From: Rhodopseudomonas palustris
Lineage (GTDB): Bacteria > Pseudomonadota > Alphaproteobacteria > Rhizobiales > Xanthobacteraceae
Assembly: GCA_016215605.1 (NCBI GenBank)
Contig: JACRJB010000041.1
Span: 1-59,691 of the forward strand
Direction of reading: 5' to 3'
DNA length: 59,691 bases
Shown here: in pieces, positions 48,214-57,608 of the stretch
Layout of the letters: every line of letters starts with the position of its first letter
Numbering within the stretch: position 1 is the stretch's first letter
Made by a program: the position numbers and the translations under genes
The notes under the pieces: generated by a model
The model's input: only the letters and a program-made list of their open reading frames with translations
What the model was told of the DNA's origin: nothing
Database searches by the model: none

Positions 48214-48510
48214 GCGGCCCCCGCGCCCTCCGGCGCGGCTGCCCGCCCGGGCGATCACGGGTATTTTCCCTGTTCCGGTAACCCCTTCTTAACCGTGATT
48301 AGCGTTTGGTTAGGGCCGTCAAGATGCGCCTTTCAGCCCTCGTTTTGACACGTTGACAGGGGATTGAGGGCCCGGCTTCGGACGGGCCATCCCAACTGAC
48401 AACGCGAATTTTGGGCGGTGGCGCTTTGGCCAGACTACGGCGCGTGGCTGCGGGGAACCGCAGCGCTTGAAGCCGCCGCTGCCGAACACTTGCGTGAAGA
48501 GGACTCGAAC

Positions 48511-49224
48511 ATGAACCCGGCCGAAGTTGCCCAGTCAGCGATTCCGATGGTGTCGGCGGACGTGTCGCTGATCGCGCTGTTCTGGCAGGCCCACTGGATC
48601 GTCAAGTCGGTGATGCTGGGGCTGATCGGCTGCTCGGTGTGGGTCTGGGCGATCGCGATCGACAAGCTGATCCTGTATTCCCGCACCAAGCGCGCGATGG
48701 ACCGGTTCGAGCAGGCGTTTTGGTCGGGCGAGTCGATCGACGACCTGTACCGCACCCTGTCGGCCAAGCCGACGCATTCGATGGCGGCCTGCTTCGTCGC
48801 GGCGATGCGCGAGTGGAAGCGCTCGTTCGAGAGCCATTCGCGCTCCTTCGCCGGCCTGCAGATGCGGATCGAGAAGGTGATGAACGTCTCGATCGCCCGT
48901 GAGGTCGAGCGGCTGGAGCGCCGGCTGCTGGTGCTGGCGACGGTCGGCTCCGCCGGCCCGTTCGTCGGCCTGTTCGGCACCGTCTGGGGCATCATGTCGA
49001 GCTTCCAGTCGATCGCCGCGTCCAAGAACACGTCGCTGGCGGTGGTCGCGCCCGGCATCGCCGAGGCGCTGTTCGCCACCGCCGTCGGCCTGATCGCCGC
49101 AATTCCGGCGACAATTTTCTATAATAAGTTCACGTCCGAGGTGAACCGCCAGACCCAGCGGCTGGAAGGCTTCGCTGACGAATTCTCCGCCATCCTGTCG
49201 CGGCAGATCGACGAGCGCGCATGA
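48511..49224 (+). CDS. tolQ: Tol-Pal system proton channel protein TolQ
   Basis: 237 residues from ATG 48511 (AGAGGA upstream); in-frame codons to 48418 would add an unrelated leader. It has three membrane helices: about 28-48 ([20 protein letters not shown]), about 143-165 and about 180-200. The MotA/TolQ/ExbB domain includes [27 protein letters not shown] and [15 protein letters not shown]. With TolR it converts proton flow into TolA motion during cell constriction. It is first in tolQRAB; ybgC, the common upstream gene, is not seen. Confidence 0.94.
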   Translation: MNPAEVAQSAIPMVSADVSLIALFWQAHWIVKSVMLGLIGCSVWVWAIAIDKLILYSRTKRAMDRFEQAFWSGESIDDLYRTLSAKPTHSMAACFVAAMREWKRSFESHSRSFAGLQMRIEKVMNVSIAREVERLERRLLVLATVGSAGPFVGLFGTVWGIMSSFQSIAASKNTSLAVVAPGIAEALFATAVGLIAAIPATIFYNKFTSEVNRQTQRLEGFADEFSAILSRQIDERA

Positions 49225-49261
49225 AACGGAACCAGGTGAGCGCCAAAGTGGGTAGCCGATC

Positions 49262-49729
<468 letters not shown>

Positions 49730-49785
49730 GCAGAGGATGAGGCGAGGCGGGCGCTCTCGGTGAGGATGGAGCAGGAACCCTGAAG

Positions 49786-50766
49786 GTGAAGGTCGACAAG
49801 ACACTGGTGGCGTCCGTGGCGTTGCACGTCCTCGTGCTCGGCTGGGCCATGCTGTCTTTCTCGTCGAAGGCCTTCGAACTCGAGCCGCAGGATTCCGTCG
49901 CCGTCGATACCATCTCCGAGGATCAGCTTGCCAAGGTGATGGCCGGCATGCGCACCGGCAAGAAGGAAAATCCGAAGCCGCTGGTCGAGAAGATCGCCGA
50001 GGCCAAGCCGGTCGAGGACACCGTCGGCAAGATCAGCGAGAAGGCGCCGGTGGTGACCGATACGTCGCCGCCGCCGCAGCCCAAGCCGGTCGAAAAGCCG
50101 GTCGAGAAGAAGCCCGATCCGCCGAAGCCGGTGGTGAAGGAAGAGCCCAAGAAGGAAGAGCCGAAGAAGGCGGAGAAGAAGCCGGAGCCGGCGAAGGAAG
50201 AGGCCAAGGAAGCCGAGAAGAAGCCGGAGCCCAAGGTCGATCCGATCGCCGAGGCGCTGAAGAAGGAAGAAAAGAAGAAGCCGCCGCCGAAACCGCAGAC
50301 CGAGGCGGCCGCCAAGCCGCCGGAGCCGGTCAAGCCGAAGGCCGAACGGGTGTTCGACCAGTCGAAGATCGCGGCCCTGCTCGACAAGCGCGACCCGACC
50401 CGCCAGGCCGTGGCCGGCGACGCGCTGAATTCGAACGCGGCGCTGGGCCTGTCCAAGGGCAAGTCGGCCGACAATTCCGCGACCTGGGGCGCGATGTTCC
50501 AGTCGCAGGTCGAGCGCTGCTGGAAGAAGCCGTATGGCGGCATCGAGGCGCAGCGCGCCGAAGCCGCTTTCGTGATCCGGCTGAAGCGCGACGGCTCGCT
50601 CGAAACCATGCCGCAGCCCGAGGGCAACCCGGCGACGCCCTATCTGCGCGTCTATCAGGAGAGCGCGTTGCGGGCGATCATCGAGTGCCAGCCGTACAAG
50701 CTGCCGCCGGCGTTCTTCGACGAATGGAAATTCTTCGCGCCCGTGTTCACCGACCGGCGGACCTGA
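49786..50766 (+). CDS. tolA: Tol-Pal system protein TolA
   Basis: 326 residues from a GTG at 49786. An N-terminal helix anchors it in the inner membrane (LVASVALHVLVLGWAMLSF). A long Lys/Pro/Glu-rich periplasmic helix with KPVEKPVEKK, KEEPKKEEPKKAEKK repeats spans about 80-195. The C-terminal TonB/TolA-like domain (about 230-320) has two Cys (ERCWKKPYGG, IIECQPYKL). It connects TolQR to TolB/Pal at the outer membrane. Confidence 0.9.
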   Translation: MKVDKTLVASVALHVLVLGWAMLSFSSKAFELEPQDSVAVDTISEDQLAKVMAGMRTGKKENPKPLVEKIAEAKPVEDTVGKISEKAPVVTDTSPPPQPKPVEKPVEKKPDPPKPVVKEEPKKEEPKKAEKKPEPAKEEAKEAEKKPEPKVDPIAEALKKEEKKKPPPKPQTEAAAKPPEPVKPKAERVFDQSKIAALLDKRDPTRQAVAGDALNSNAALGLSKGKSADNSATWGAMFQSQVERCWKKPYGGIEAQRAEAAFVIRLKRDGSLETMPQPEGNPATPYLRVYQESALRAIIECQPYKLPPAFFDEWKFFAPVFTDRRT

Positions 50767-50821
50767 TGCGAAGCCTGCCGACATCGCCGGCGTCCCGCCG
50801 CGCGCGACATATGACTGACCG

Positions 50822-52171
50822 ATGGATTGCCCAGACATGCCGCTCCACCTGAATCGCCGACAGATGATGCTTTCCGCCGCGGGCGCCGCCGGCACGCTGG
50901 CGCTCGCGCCGATGCGCGACGCTTTCGGACAGGCCCGTGTGCAGATCACCGAGGGCAACGTCGCGCCGCTGCCGATCGCGATCCCGAACTTCGTCGCCGG
51001 CACGCCGTCGGATGCCGAAGTCGGCGGCGGGGTCAGCCAGGTGATCACCAACAATCTCAAGCGCAGCGGCTTGTTCGCGCCGATCGATCAGGCCGCCTAT
51101 GTCGAGAAGATCACCAACATCGACGTGCCGCCGCAGTTCAAGAGCTGGACCAGCATCAACGCCCAGGCGCTGGTCACCGGGCGGATGACGCGGCAGCCGG
51201 ACGGCCGTCTGAAGGCTGAATTCCGGCTGTGGGACGTCGCCACCGGCCAGCAGCTCGCGGGCCAGCAGTATTTCACCTCGCCGGAATACTGGCGGCGCAT
51301 CGCCCACATCATCTCCGACCAGATCTACGAGCGTCTGACCGGCGAGAAGGGGTACTTCGACAGCCGCGTGGTGTTCATCGACGAGAGCGGCCCGGCGGAT
51401 CGCCGCGTCAAGCGGCTGGCGCTGATGGATCAGGACGGCGCCAACGTCCGCTACCTGACCCGCGGCAGCGATCTGGTGCTGACGCCGCGGTTCTCGCCGT
51501 CGACCCAGGAAATCACCTACATGGAATTCGGGCAGGGCGACCCGAAAGTCTATTTGTTCAACATCGAGACCGGTCAGCGCGAGATCGTCGGTAACTTCCC
51601 CGGCATGTCGTTCGCGCCGCGGTTTTCGCCGGACGGTCAGCGCATCATCATGAGCCTGCAGCAGGGCGGCAATTCCAACCTGTTCGTGATGGATCTGCGC
51701 TCGAAGTCCACGACGCGGCTGACCGACACGCCGGCGATCGACACCTCGCCGTCCTACTCGCCCGACGCCAGCCGGATCTGCTTCGAATCCGACCGCGGCG
51801 GCAAACCGCAGATCTACGTGATGGCGGCCAGCGGCGGGCAGGCGCAGCGCATCTCGTTCGGCGAGGGCAGCTACTCGACGCCGGTGTGGTCGCCGCGCGG
51901 CGACTACATCGCCTTCACCAAGCAGGGCGGCGGCCAGTTCGCGATCGGCATCATGAAGCCGGACGGTTCCGGCGAGCGGATCCTGACCTCGGGGTTCCAC
52001 AACGAAGGCCCGACCTTCGCGCCGAACGGACGGGTGCTGATGTTCTTCCGCGATCCCGGCGGCAATGCCGGTCCGTCGCTGTTCACGGTCGACGTGTCCG
52101 GCCGCAACGAATTGCGGGTTCCGACTCCCGGCTACGCGTCCGACCCGGCGTGGTCGCCGCTGCTGTCGTAG
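50822..52171 (+). CDS. tolB: Tol-Pal system beta-propeller protein TolB
   Basis: 449 residues (ATG 50837 is a possible later start). A leader with [18 protein letters not shown] has paired arginines, suggesting Tat-type export, then the N-terminal TolB domain ([16 protein letters not shown]). A six-bladed propeller follows, with repeated FSPDG-type WD-like motifs ([42 protein letters not shown]). It binds Pal in the periplasm and is released by TolA. Confidence 0.94.
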   Translation: MDCPDMPLHLNRRQMMLSAAGAAGTLALAPMRDAFGQARVQITEGNVAPLPIAIPNFVAGTPSDAEVGGGVSQVITNNLKRSGLFAPIDQAAYVEKITNIDVPPQFKSWTSINAQALVTGRMTRQPDGRLKAEFRLWDVATGQQLAGQQYFTSPEYWRRIAHIISDQIYERLTGEKGYFDSRVVFIDESGPADRRVKRLALMDQDGANVRYLTRGSDLVLTPRFSPSTQEITYMEFGQGDPKVYLFNIETGQREIVGNFPGMSFAPRFSPDGQRIIMSLQQGGNSNLFVMDLRSKSTTRLTDTPAIDTSPSYSPDASRICFESDRGGKPQIYVMAASGGQAQRISFGEGSYSTPVWSPRGDYIAFTKQGGGQFAIGIMKPDGSGERILTSGFHNEGPTFAPNGRVLMFFRDPGGNAGPSLFTVDVSGRNELRVPTPGYASDPAWSPLLS

Positions 52172-52371
52172 TTACTGAAAAGTTAGCCCTGTGGGCGACA
52201 CGGAGGGCGTTCGCCTTCCGGCCTTCGGTTTCAGCCGGCAAACCGCACGTTTTGCTGCGAATTGTCGTGGATAGGCCTGCGGTTGCCGGCTTATCACAAC
52301 GATACGCTAACGATATTCCCTCAGAATTACTTCATGTCGAGCCAGTAAACCATTCACTCAAGCAGAGGCTG

Positions 52372-54708
52372 ATGGTGCGGATGCAACTGGCCAATCAAGA
52401 CCGGACAACCGATCAGGAGATGTCGCGGTCCATCTATGCAGCGCTTGTGGATTCGCTGTTCCAGAATCCTGCGCCGATGTTTGCTGGCGCGTTGTCCGCT
52501 GCGGTCGCCGCAACCATGACGGCCGTCAAGACCGGCAACCATCTGTTGTGGCTGTGCGCCCTGCTGCTGATCGCCACCGGCGCGCTGCGCTCCATCGATA
52601 TGCACAATTATCAGCGCCGCAAGGCGCTGCTGACTCCCGACGATGCGCAAGCCTGGGAGGTCCGGTATCAGATCGGCGCGATGCTGTATGCGGCGGCGCT
52701 CGGGGTCTGGTGCGTCATCGCTCTGATCGGCACCGACGACACAGTTGCGCACATGATCTGCACCTGCGTCACCTTGAGCTACATGGCGGCAGGCGCCGGC
52801 CGAACCTACGGACGGCCGTGGATCTTCCACCTTCAGATCCTGCTCGCCTGCGGCCCGATGTCGGTCGCCCTCGCTTGGCACGGCAACGTCTACTACACCG
52901 GCCTCGCGCTGCTGAACGTCGTGTTCTTCATCGGCGTCAAGCACATCACAACCAGCCTGCAGCAGATCTTCGTCCGTGCCCTGATCGGCCGCGAGCGCGA
53001 GTCGGCGCTGGCGGCTCAGTTCGACACCGCCCTCAACAACATGCCGCACGGCTTGTGCATGTTTCGCGCAGACGGCCGGCTGGCCGTCACCAATCAGCGC
53101 TTCGTCGATATGATGCGGCTGGACAACGCTCTGGTGCACGGCTCGCCGAGCGCGACGGAGATCGTCGCCTCCTGCGTCACCGTCGGCGCAATCTCGGCGG
53201 CGAGCGGTCGCCTGATTCTGTCCGAGATCGACAATTCGCTGGCCGGCGAGATCGTCACGGTCGGCGACGAGCCGACGCCGCGCTCGTTGTCGTGGACGTT
53301 CCAGCCGATGGCCGGCGGCGGCACGGTGGTGCTGGTCGAAGACATCACTGAGCGCCGCAACGCCGAGGCGCGGATCATCCATCTGGCGCGCTACGACGAA
53401 CTCACCGCGCTGCCGAACCGGGTGAATTTCCACGACGAGATCGAACGCATCCTGTCGATGTCGCGCGACAAGCCGTCGTTGTCGGCGCTGCTGTTCATCG
53501 ATCTCGATCAGTTCAAGCAGGTCAACGATACGCTCGGCCATCCCTGCGGCGATCGGCTGTTGTGCGCAGTCGCCGACCGGCTGCGCGACATGCTGCGGCC
53601 GGAAGACTTCGTCGCGCGGTTCGGCGGCGACGAATTCGTGGTGTTCCAGCAGAACGTGCGATCGAACGAGGACGCCGCGGTTCTGGCGCGGCGGATCGTC
53701 GAGCGGCTCAGCGACCGCTATCTGATCGACCATCACGTCGTCGAGATCGGTGCTTCGATCGGCATCGCGATGACCTCGCCGGGCATTCGCGCCGACATCC
53801 TGCTGAAGAACGCCGACATGGCGCTGTATCGCGCCAAGGCCGACGGCCGCGGCACCTATTGCTTCTTCCGCGATGAAATGGCCCACACCGTCGAGGCGCG
53901 CCGCATCCTCGAACTCGATCTGCGCAAGGCGCTCGCCAACGAGGAATTCGAGCTCTACTACCAGCCGCTGGTCAATCTGAAGACCGGGCGGATCACGACC
54001 TGCGAAGCGCTGCTGCGCTGGAATCATCCGGTCCGCGGCACGGTCTCGCCGATCGACATCATCCCGGTGGCGGAAGAGATGGGATTGATCGTCGATCTCG
54101 GCCGCTGGATCCTGCGCAAGGCCTGCATGGAATGCATGATGTGGCCCGAGCAGGTCAGCGTCGCGGTCAATTTCTCCTCGCAGCAGTTCCATCAGCGCGA
54201 CGTGCTCAACGAAGTTCGCTATGCGCTCGAAGTGTCCGGGCTGCCGGCCAGCCGGCTCGAGATCGAGATCACCGAATCCTCGCTGCTGCGAAACACGCAG
54301 TTCACCCACGACGCGCTCGCGCAGTTGCATGCCGAGGGCGTGCGGATCTCGCTCGACGATTTTGGAACCGGCTATTCCAGCCTGAGCTATCTGCACAACT
54401 TCCCGTTGCAGAAAGTGAAGATCGACCGGTCGTTCCTCGAAGGCATCGACAACGACCGGCCGCTGACGCTGCTGCGCGGCGTCGCGCGGCTGAGCGCCGA
54501 TCTCGGAATGGCCGTCGTCATCGAAGGGATCGAGACCAACGAGCAGCTGGAGCGGATCAGCGCCGACGGCACCGTGACCGAAGGGCAGGGCTATCTGTTC
54601 AGTCGTCCGGTCCCCGCGCAGCGTATTCGTCAGCTGCTCTCGGCGTCGCACGCCCGCCGTCAGAAGGACGGCGAGCCGTTGGTGCTGCCGTTCCGCTCGA
54701 TCGCCTGA
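52372..54708 (+). CDS. Membrane-bound GGDEF-EAL cyclic-di-GMP enzyme with PAS-like domain
   Basis: 778 residues from ATG 52372, with AGAGG upstream. About six membrane helices lie in residues 35-195. A PAS-like region (about 225-330: LNNMPHGLCMFRADGRLAVTNQRFVDMM) precedes a GGDEF domain with intact active site RFGGDEF (about 415) and an EAL domain with CEALLRW, the conserved NFSSQQF, EITESSLLR, and DDFGTGYSSL loops. Both active sites look intact, so it could make and break c-di-GMP. It lies between tolB and the FeeM-like gene, breaking the usual tolB-pal order. Confidence 0.9.
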   Translation: MVRMQLANQDRTTDQEMSRSIYAALVDSLFQNPAPMFAGALSAAVAATMTAVKTGNHLLWLCALLLIATGALRSIDMHNYQRRKALLTPDDAQAWEVRYQIGAMLYAAALGVWCVIALIGTDDTVAHMICTCVTLSYMAAGAGRTYGRPWIFHLQILLACGPMSVALAWHGNVYYTGLALLNVVFFIGVKHITTSLQQIFVRALIGRERESALAAQFDTALNNMPHGLCMFRADGRLAVTNQRFVDMMRLDNALVHGSPSATEIVASCVTVGAISAASGRLILSEIDNSLAGEIVTVGDEPTPRSLSWTFQPMAGGGTVVLVEDITERRNAEARIIHLARYDELTALPNRVNFHDEIERILSMSRDKPSLSALLFIDLDQFKQVNDTLGHPCGDRLLCAVADRLRDMLRPEDFVARFGGDEFVVFQQNVRSNEDAAVLARRIVERLSDRYLIDHHVVEIGASIGIAMTSPGIRADILLKNADMALYRAKADGRGTYCFFRDEMAHTVEARRILELDLRKALANEEFELYYQPLVNLKTGRITTCEALLRWNHPVRGTVSPIDIIPVAEEMGLIVDLGRWILRKACMECMMWPEQVSVAVNFSSQQFHQRDVLNEVRYALEVSGLPASRLEIEITESSLLRNTQFTHDALAQLHAEGVRISLDDFGTGYSSLSYLHNFPLQKVKIDRSFLEGIDNDRPLTLLRGVARLSADLGMAVVIEGIETNEQLERISADGTVTEGQGYLFSRPVPAQRIRQLLSASHARRQKDGEPLVLPFRSIA

Positions 54709-54820
54709 TCGCGTCTCGCGATGTGTCGTCGTCGTGACGAATCCCGTCGCGATCGATCATCGAAATGATGTCAGGCATGAGACAGGTTAACCCTAACAAT
54801 TCGATGGCTTTGCCTATCGA

Positions 54821-54835
54821 TTAATGATTTGTTAA
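54821..54835 (+). promoter_or_regulatory. CtrA-type binding site upstream of the FeeM-like gene
   Basis: TTAA-N7-TTAA, followed by C, the full CtrA consensus, 38 bp before the start codon at 54873. CtrA is the cell-cycle response regulator of alphaproteobacteria. The site is a pattern match only. Confidence 0.55.
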
Positions 54836-54872
54836 CTTCTTCAGCGGACATCAAACGTATTCAAGGTGTGAA

Positions 54873-55634
54873 ATGAGCTCCGCTCAACAAGGGCAAAATC
54901 TTCGCGTGGCTGCTTCCGCACGTGGACATGAATTGCTCGATCGGATCGACTACAGGCTCGCCGAGACCACAGCCGAGAAAGAGGCGATCTACCGGCTTCG
55001 GTATCGCGCTTATCTCAACGAGGGCGCGATCGAGCCGAACGCCGAGGGCATCGTCACCGACGCTCACGACGAGATGCCCAACTCCTGGGTGTTCGGCGTC
55101 CACGTTGACGGCGTGCTGTCGGCCTCGATCCGGATCAGCGTTGCGACGCCGTCGACACCCACCTCGCCGTCGGTCGATGTGTTCTCCGATATTCTGGTTC
55201 CCGAGCTCAAGCAGGGAAAGACGATCGTCGATCCGACCCGCTTCGTCGCCGATCCCGATCGGATGCAGCGTCTTCCCGAACTTCCCTACATCACCGTTCG
55301 GCTCGGCTATGTGGCGTGTTGCTACTTCGATGCCGACATCGGCCTCGCGACCGTGCGTGCCGAACATCGTGCGTTCTATCGGCGCGTTTTTCTGCAGCAG
55401 CCGATGTGCGAGCCGCGGCTATTTCCCGGTTTGCTGAAGCCGGTCGGGCTGATGGCGGCGGACTATCGGGAGATTCGCGAGCGCGTCTATGCCCGGTTCC
55501 CATTCATGCGCTCCAGCGCGTTCGAACGGCGGATGCTGTTCGAACGTCGCCCGGAATTGGTCGGCCCCAACCAGGGCGTGGCGCATGTGTTCGGCACCGC
55601 GCCGATCGCGCCGTCCGCCGATTGCTATGCCTGA
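54873..55634 (+). CDS. FeeM-like N-acyl amino acid synthase (autoinducer-synthase fold)
   Basis: 253 residues. DRIDYRLAETTAEKEAIYRLRYRAYLNEGAI (about 23-52) matches the opening of FeeM-like acyltransferases, which share the GNAT/LuxI-like fold and join an acyl-ACP fatty chain to an amino acid. Further marks are SWVFGVHVDGVLSASIRISV, IVDPTRFVADP and HRAFYRRVF. The product would be a long-chain acyl amino acid, a possible signal or membrane lipid precursor; this is inference. LuxI homology is weaker, and no luxR-type gene is adjacent. The sequence is clearly conserved in type, but the substrate is unknown. A CtrA-like site lies upstream. Confidence 0.65.
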   Translation: MSSAQQGQNLRVAASARGHELLDRIDYRLAETTAEKEAIYRLRYRAYLNEGAIEPNAEGIVTDAHDEMPNSWVFGVHVDGVLSASIRISVATPSTPTSPSVDVFSDILVPELKQGKTIVDPTRFVADPDRMQRLPELPYITVRLGYVACCYFDADIGLATVRAEHRAFYRRVFLQQPMCEPRLFPGLLKPVGLMAADYREIRERVYARFPFMRSSAFERRMLFERRPELVGPNQGVAHVFGTAPIAPSADCYA

Positions 55635-55942
55635 GCCGCGGCCGGAGCGTTCGCGGTCCGGCATCATCCTCCATTCACGGCGCGCCCGGTCGTCGACCTG
55701 ACGCCCCCGCGTGGTCACCAGAATCCAGCGCCCTCCGCGTCCGTCGCGGGGGGCGGATTTGCGATTCCCCCTTCACCGTCGCGCCACATTTGCACCCCAT
55801 TAACCATCGCGATTGCTTTTCGCCGATCGGGGGCATTTGATCGGAGCCGGCAACGTCTCATCAAGGTTGACGGAACGTTCGCTTAACCATCGCCCTGTAG
55901 ACCGGATGACAGTCCGAATATCGCGAGCGTGGAGGCTCCGGA
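55635..55942. other. Intergenic region before pal
   Basis: 308 bp without a recognisable gene. It contains TTAACCATCGC twice (55800-55810 and 55883-55893), each beginning with the TTAACCAT half-site seen in some CtrA targets, and the pal Shine-Dalgarno GGAGG. These suggest that pal has its own promoter, separate from tolQRAB. Confidence 0.5.
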
Positions 55943-56440
55943 ATGACAAATCAGAAGCGAATCCTCCAGGGATTGAAGCTGGCCGCGGTGCTCGCGGTGG
56001 CCCTGTCGATGGGGGCTTGCGCCAACAACAAGACCGGTCTCGGTGCTGACGGAGCGATGGCCAACGCGGCGACTCCGGGCAGCCAGCAGGACTTCGTGGT
56101 CAATGTCGGCGATCGCGTGTTCTTCGAGAGCGATCAGACCGATCTGTCGCCGCAGGCGGTCGCGACGCTCGACAAGCAGGCACAGTGGCTGCAGACCTAC
56201 AACCGCTATTCCTTCACCATCGAGGGACATGCCGACGAGCGCGGCACCCGCGAATACAACATCGCCCTCGGCGCGCGCCGTGCGCAATCGGTCCGCAACT
56301 ATCTGGCCTCGCGCGGCATCGACGCGTCGCGGATGCGGACGATCTCTTACGGCAAGGAGCGCCCGGTCGCGGTCTGCAACGACATCTCGTGCTGGTCGCA
56401 GAACCGCCGCGCGGTGACCGTGCTGAACGCCGGCGCCTGA
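55943..56440 (+). CDS. pal: Peptidoglycan-associated lipoprotein Pal
   Basis: 165-residue outer-membrane lipoprotein that binds peptidoglycan and TolB. The signal peptide ends in the lipobox MGAC (Cys about 27). The OmpA-like domain spans about 60-160 with VFFESDQTDLSPQAVATLDKQA, IEGHADERGTREYNIALGARRAQSVRNYL and the diaminopimelate-binding Asp/Arg in that segment. The start has GGAGG upstream. It is followed by a UUCG-loop terminator, so it may be transcribed alone. Confidence 0.96.
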   Translation: MTNQKRILQGLKLAAVLAVALSMGACANNKTGLGADGAMANAATPGSQQDFVVNVGDRVFFESDQTDLSPQAVATLDKQAQWLQTYNRYSFTIEGHADERGTREYNIALGARRAQSVRNYLASRGIDASRMRTISYGKERPVAVCNDISCWSQNRRAVTVLNAGA

Positions 56441-56465
56441 GCGCGTTCGACATGAAAGTGACGGG

Positions 56466-56489
56466 ACGGCGCCTTCGGGCGCCGTTTTT
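56466..56489 (+). terminator. Terminator after pal
   Basis: ACGGCGCC-TTCG-GGCGCCGT followed by TTTTG: an 8-bp perfect stem with the stable UUCG tetraloop, 26 bp after the pal stop. Confidence 0.9.
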
Positions 56490-56608
56490 GTTTGGCGTCG
56501 CCGGGCATCTGCGACCGTCGGCCATCGTTCCAGTCACATTTTTGGCGTAGTCCGGCGATCAATCCGGCGCTACTAATCTGGCGCGTCATCCCCAACCGTC
56601 GGGCCCCA

Positions 56609-57604
56609 ATGTCATCCAAGTTCGCCCTTTCTGCGCGCAGCCTCGCGGTGTTCGCGACGCTCGCTTTCGCCGCTCCCGCGCTGGCCCAGCAATATGGCGG
56701 CGAGGTCGACCCCGAAATCCGGATCCAGCAGCTCGAGGAGCGGCTGCGCACGCTCACCGGCCAGAACGAGGAGCTGCAATACCGCAACCGTCGGCTCGAG
56801 GAACAGGTCCGGCAGCTGCAGGGCAGTGCCGGCGCACCGCAAGCTGCGCCCGGCGCGGCCGCCGCGCCGGTCGCTCCGCAACAGCCTCCGGTCTACAGCC
56901 AGCCGCCGCAGCAGGCGCCGGTCTATGGCCAGCAGCCGCAGGCGCCGATCGTGCAGGAGCAGGCCGCGCCGCCGCCGGCAACCGGGCGCCGCCGTGGCGA
57001 CGCGTTCGATCCCAGCCAGAATCCGAGTGCGCCGGGAGTGCCGCGCGCGCTCGGCGGCGGGCAGCTGCCGGTCCCGGCGGAGCAGGGCGCCGCGGGCCGC
57101 GATCCCGGCGCGCCGCTCGACCTGTCCAACAATGGCGGCGGACGCTATCCCGACGCCGGCCCGCAACAGCCGGCGCCCCGTGCGCCGGGCAGCGGCGGCC
57201 TGACCACGCTGCCGCCGTCGGCCAGCCCGCGCGACGAATTCGATCTCGGCATCGGCTACATGCAGCGCCGCGACTACGCACTGGCCGAAGAGACGATGCG
57301 CAACTTCGCGACGAAGTATCCCAACGACGCGCTGACGCCGGATTCGCAATACTGGCTCGGCGAGAGCTTCTTCCAGCGGCAGATGTATCGGGACGCAGCG
57401 GAAGCCTTCCTGTCCGTGACCAGCAAATACGACAAGTCGGCCAAGGCGCCCGATGCGCTGCTGCGGCTCGGCCAGTCGCTGTCGGCGCTGAAGGAGAAGG
57501 AAGCCGCCTGCGCCGCTTTGGGCGAGATCGGCCGCAAATATCCGAAGGCCTCGGCCGGCGTGAAGAAGGCGGTCGACACCGAGCAGAAGAAGCTTAAGTG
57601 CTAG
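56609..57604 (+). CDS. cpoB: Tol-Pal system coordinator CpoB/YbgF
   Basis: 331 residues from ATG 56609, chosen because it gives a signal peptide (SLAVFATLAFAAPALAQ) with cleavage near residue 27. A coiled coil (about 35-72: IRIQQLEERLRTLTGQNEELQYRNRRLEEQVRQLQ) forms the trimerisation region. A long Pro/Gln/Ala-rich linker and then C-terminal TPR repeats follow (ALAEETMRNFATKYPNDALTPDSQYWLGESFF). It links Tol-Pal to peptidoglycan synthesis. It lies between the pal terminator and tilS. Confidence 0.9.
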   Translation: MSSKFALSARSLAVFATLAFAAPALAQQYGGEVDPEIRIQQLEERLRTLTGQNEELQYRNRRLEEQVRQLQGSAGAPQAAPGAAAAPVAPQQPPVYSQPPQQAPVYGQQPQAPIVQEQAAPPPATGRRRGDAFDPSQNPSAPGVPRALGGGQLPVPAEQGAAGRDPGAPLDLSNNGGGRYPDAGPQQPAPRAPGSGGLTTLPPSASPRDEFDLGIGYMQRRDYALAEETMRNFATKYPNDALTPDSQYWLGESFFQRQMYRDAAEAFLSVTSKYDKSAKAPDALLRLGQSLSALKEKEAACAALGEIGRKYPKASAGVKKAVDTEQKKLKC

Positions 57605-57608
57605 GCTG

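Noticed and set aside
48281-48320. CtrA site upstream of tolQ (TTAACCGTGATTAG)
   Set aside because: The second TTAA is degenerate (TTAG) and the spacing is 6, so it does not meet the TTAA-N7-TTAA rule.
48418-48510. N-terminal extension of TolQ
   Set aside because: The frame is open and has a possible GTG start, but it would add about 31 residues ahead of the normal TolQ N-terminus. The ATG at 48511 has a Shine-Dalgarno and the usual spacing to the first helix.
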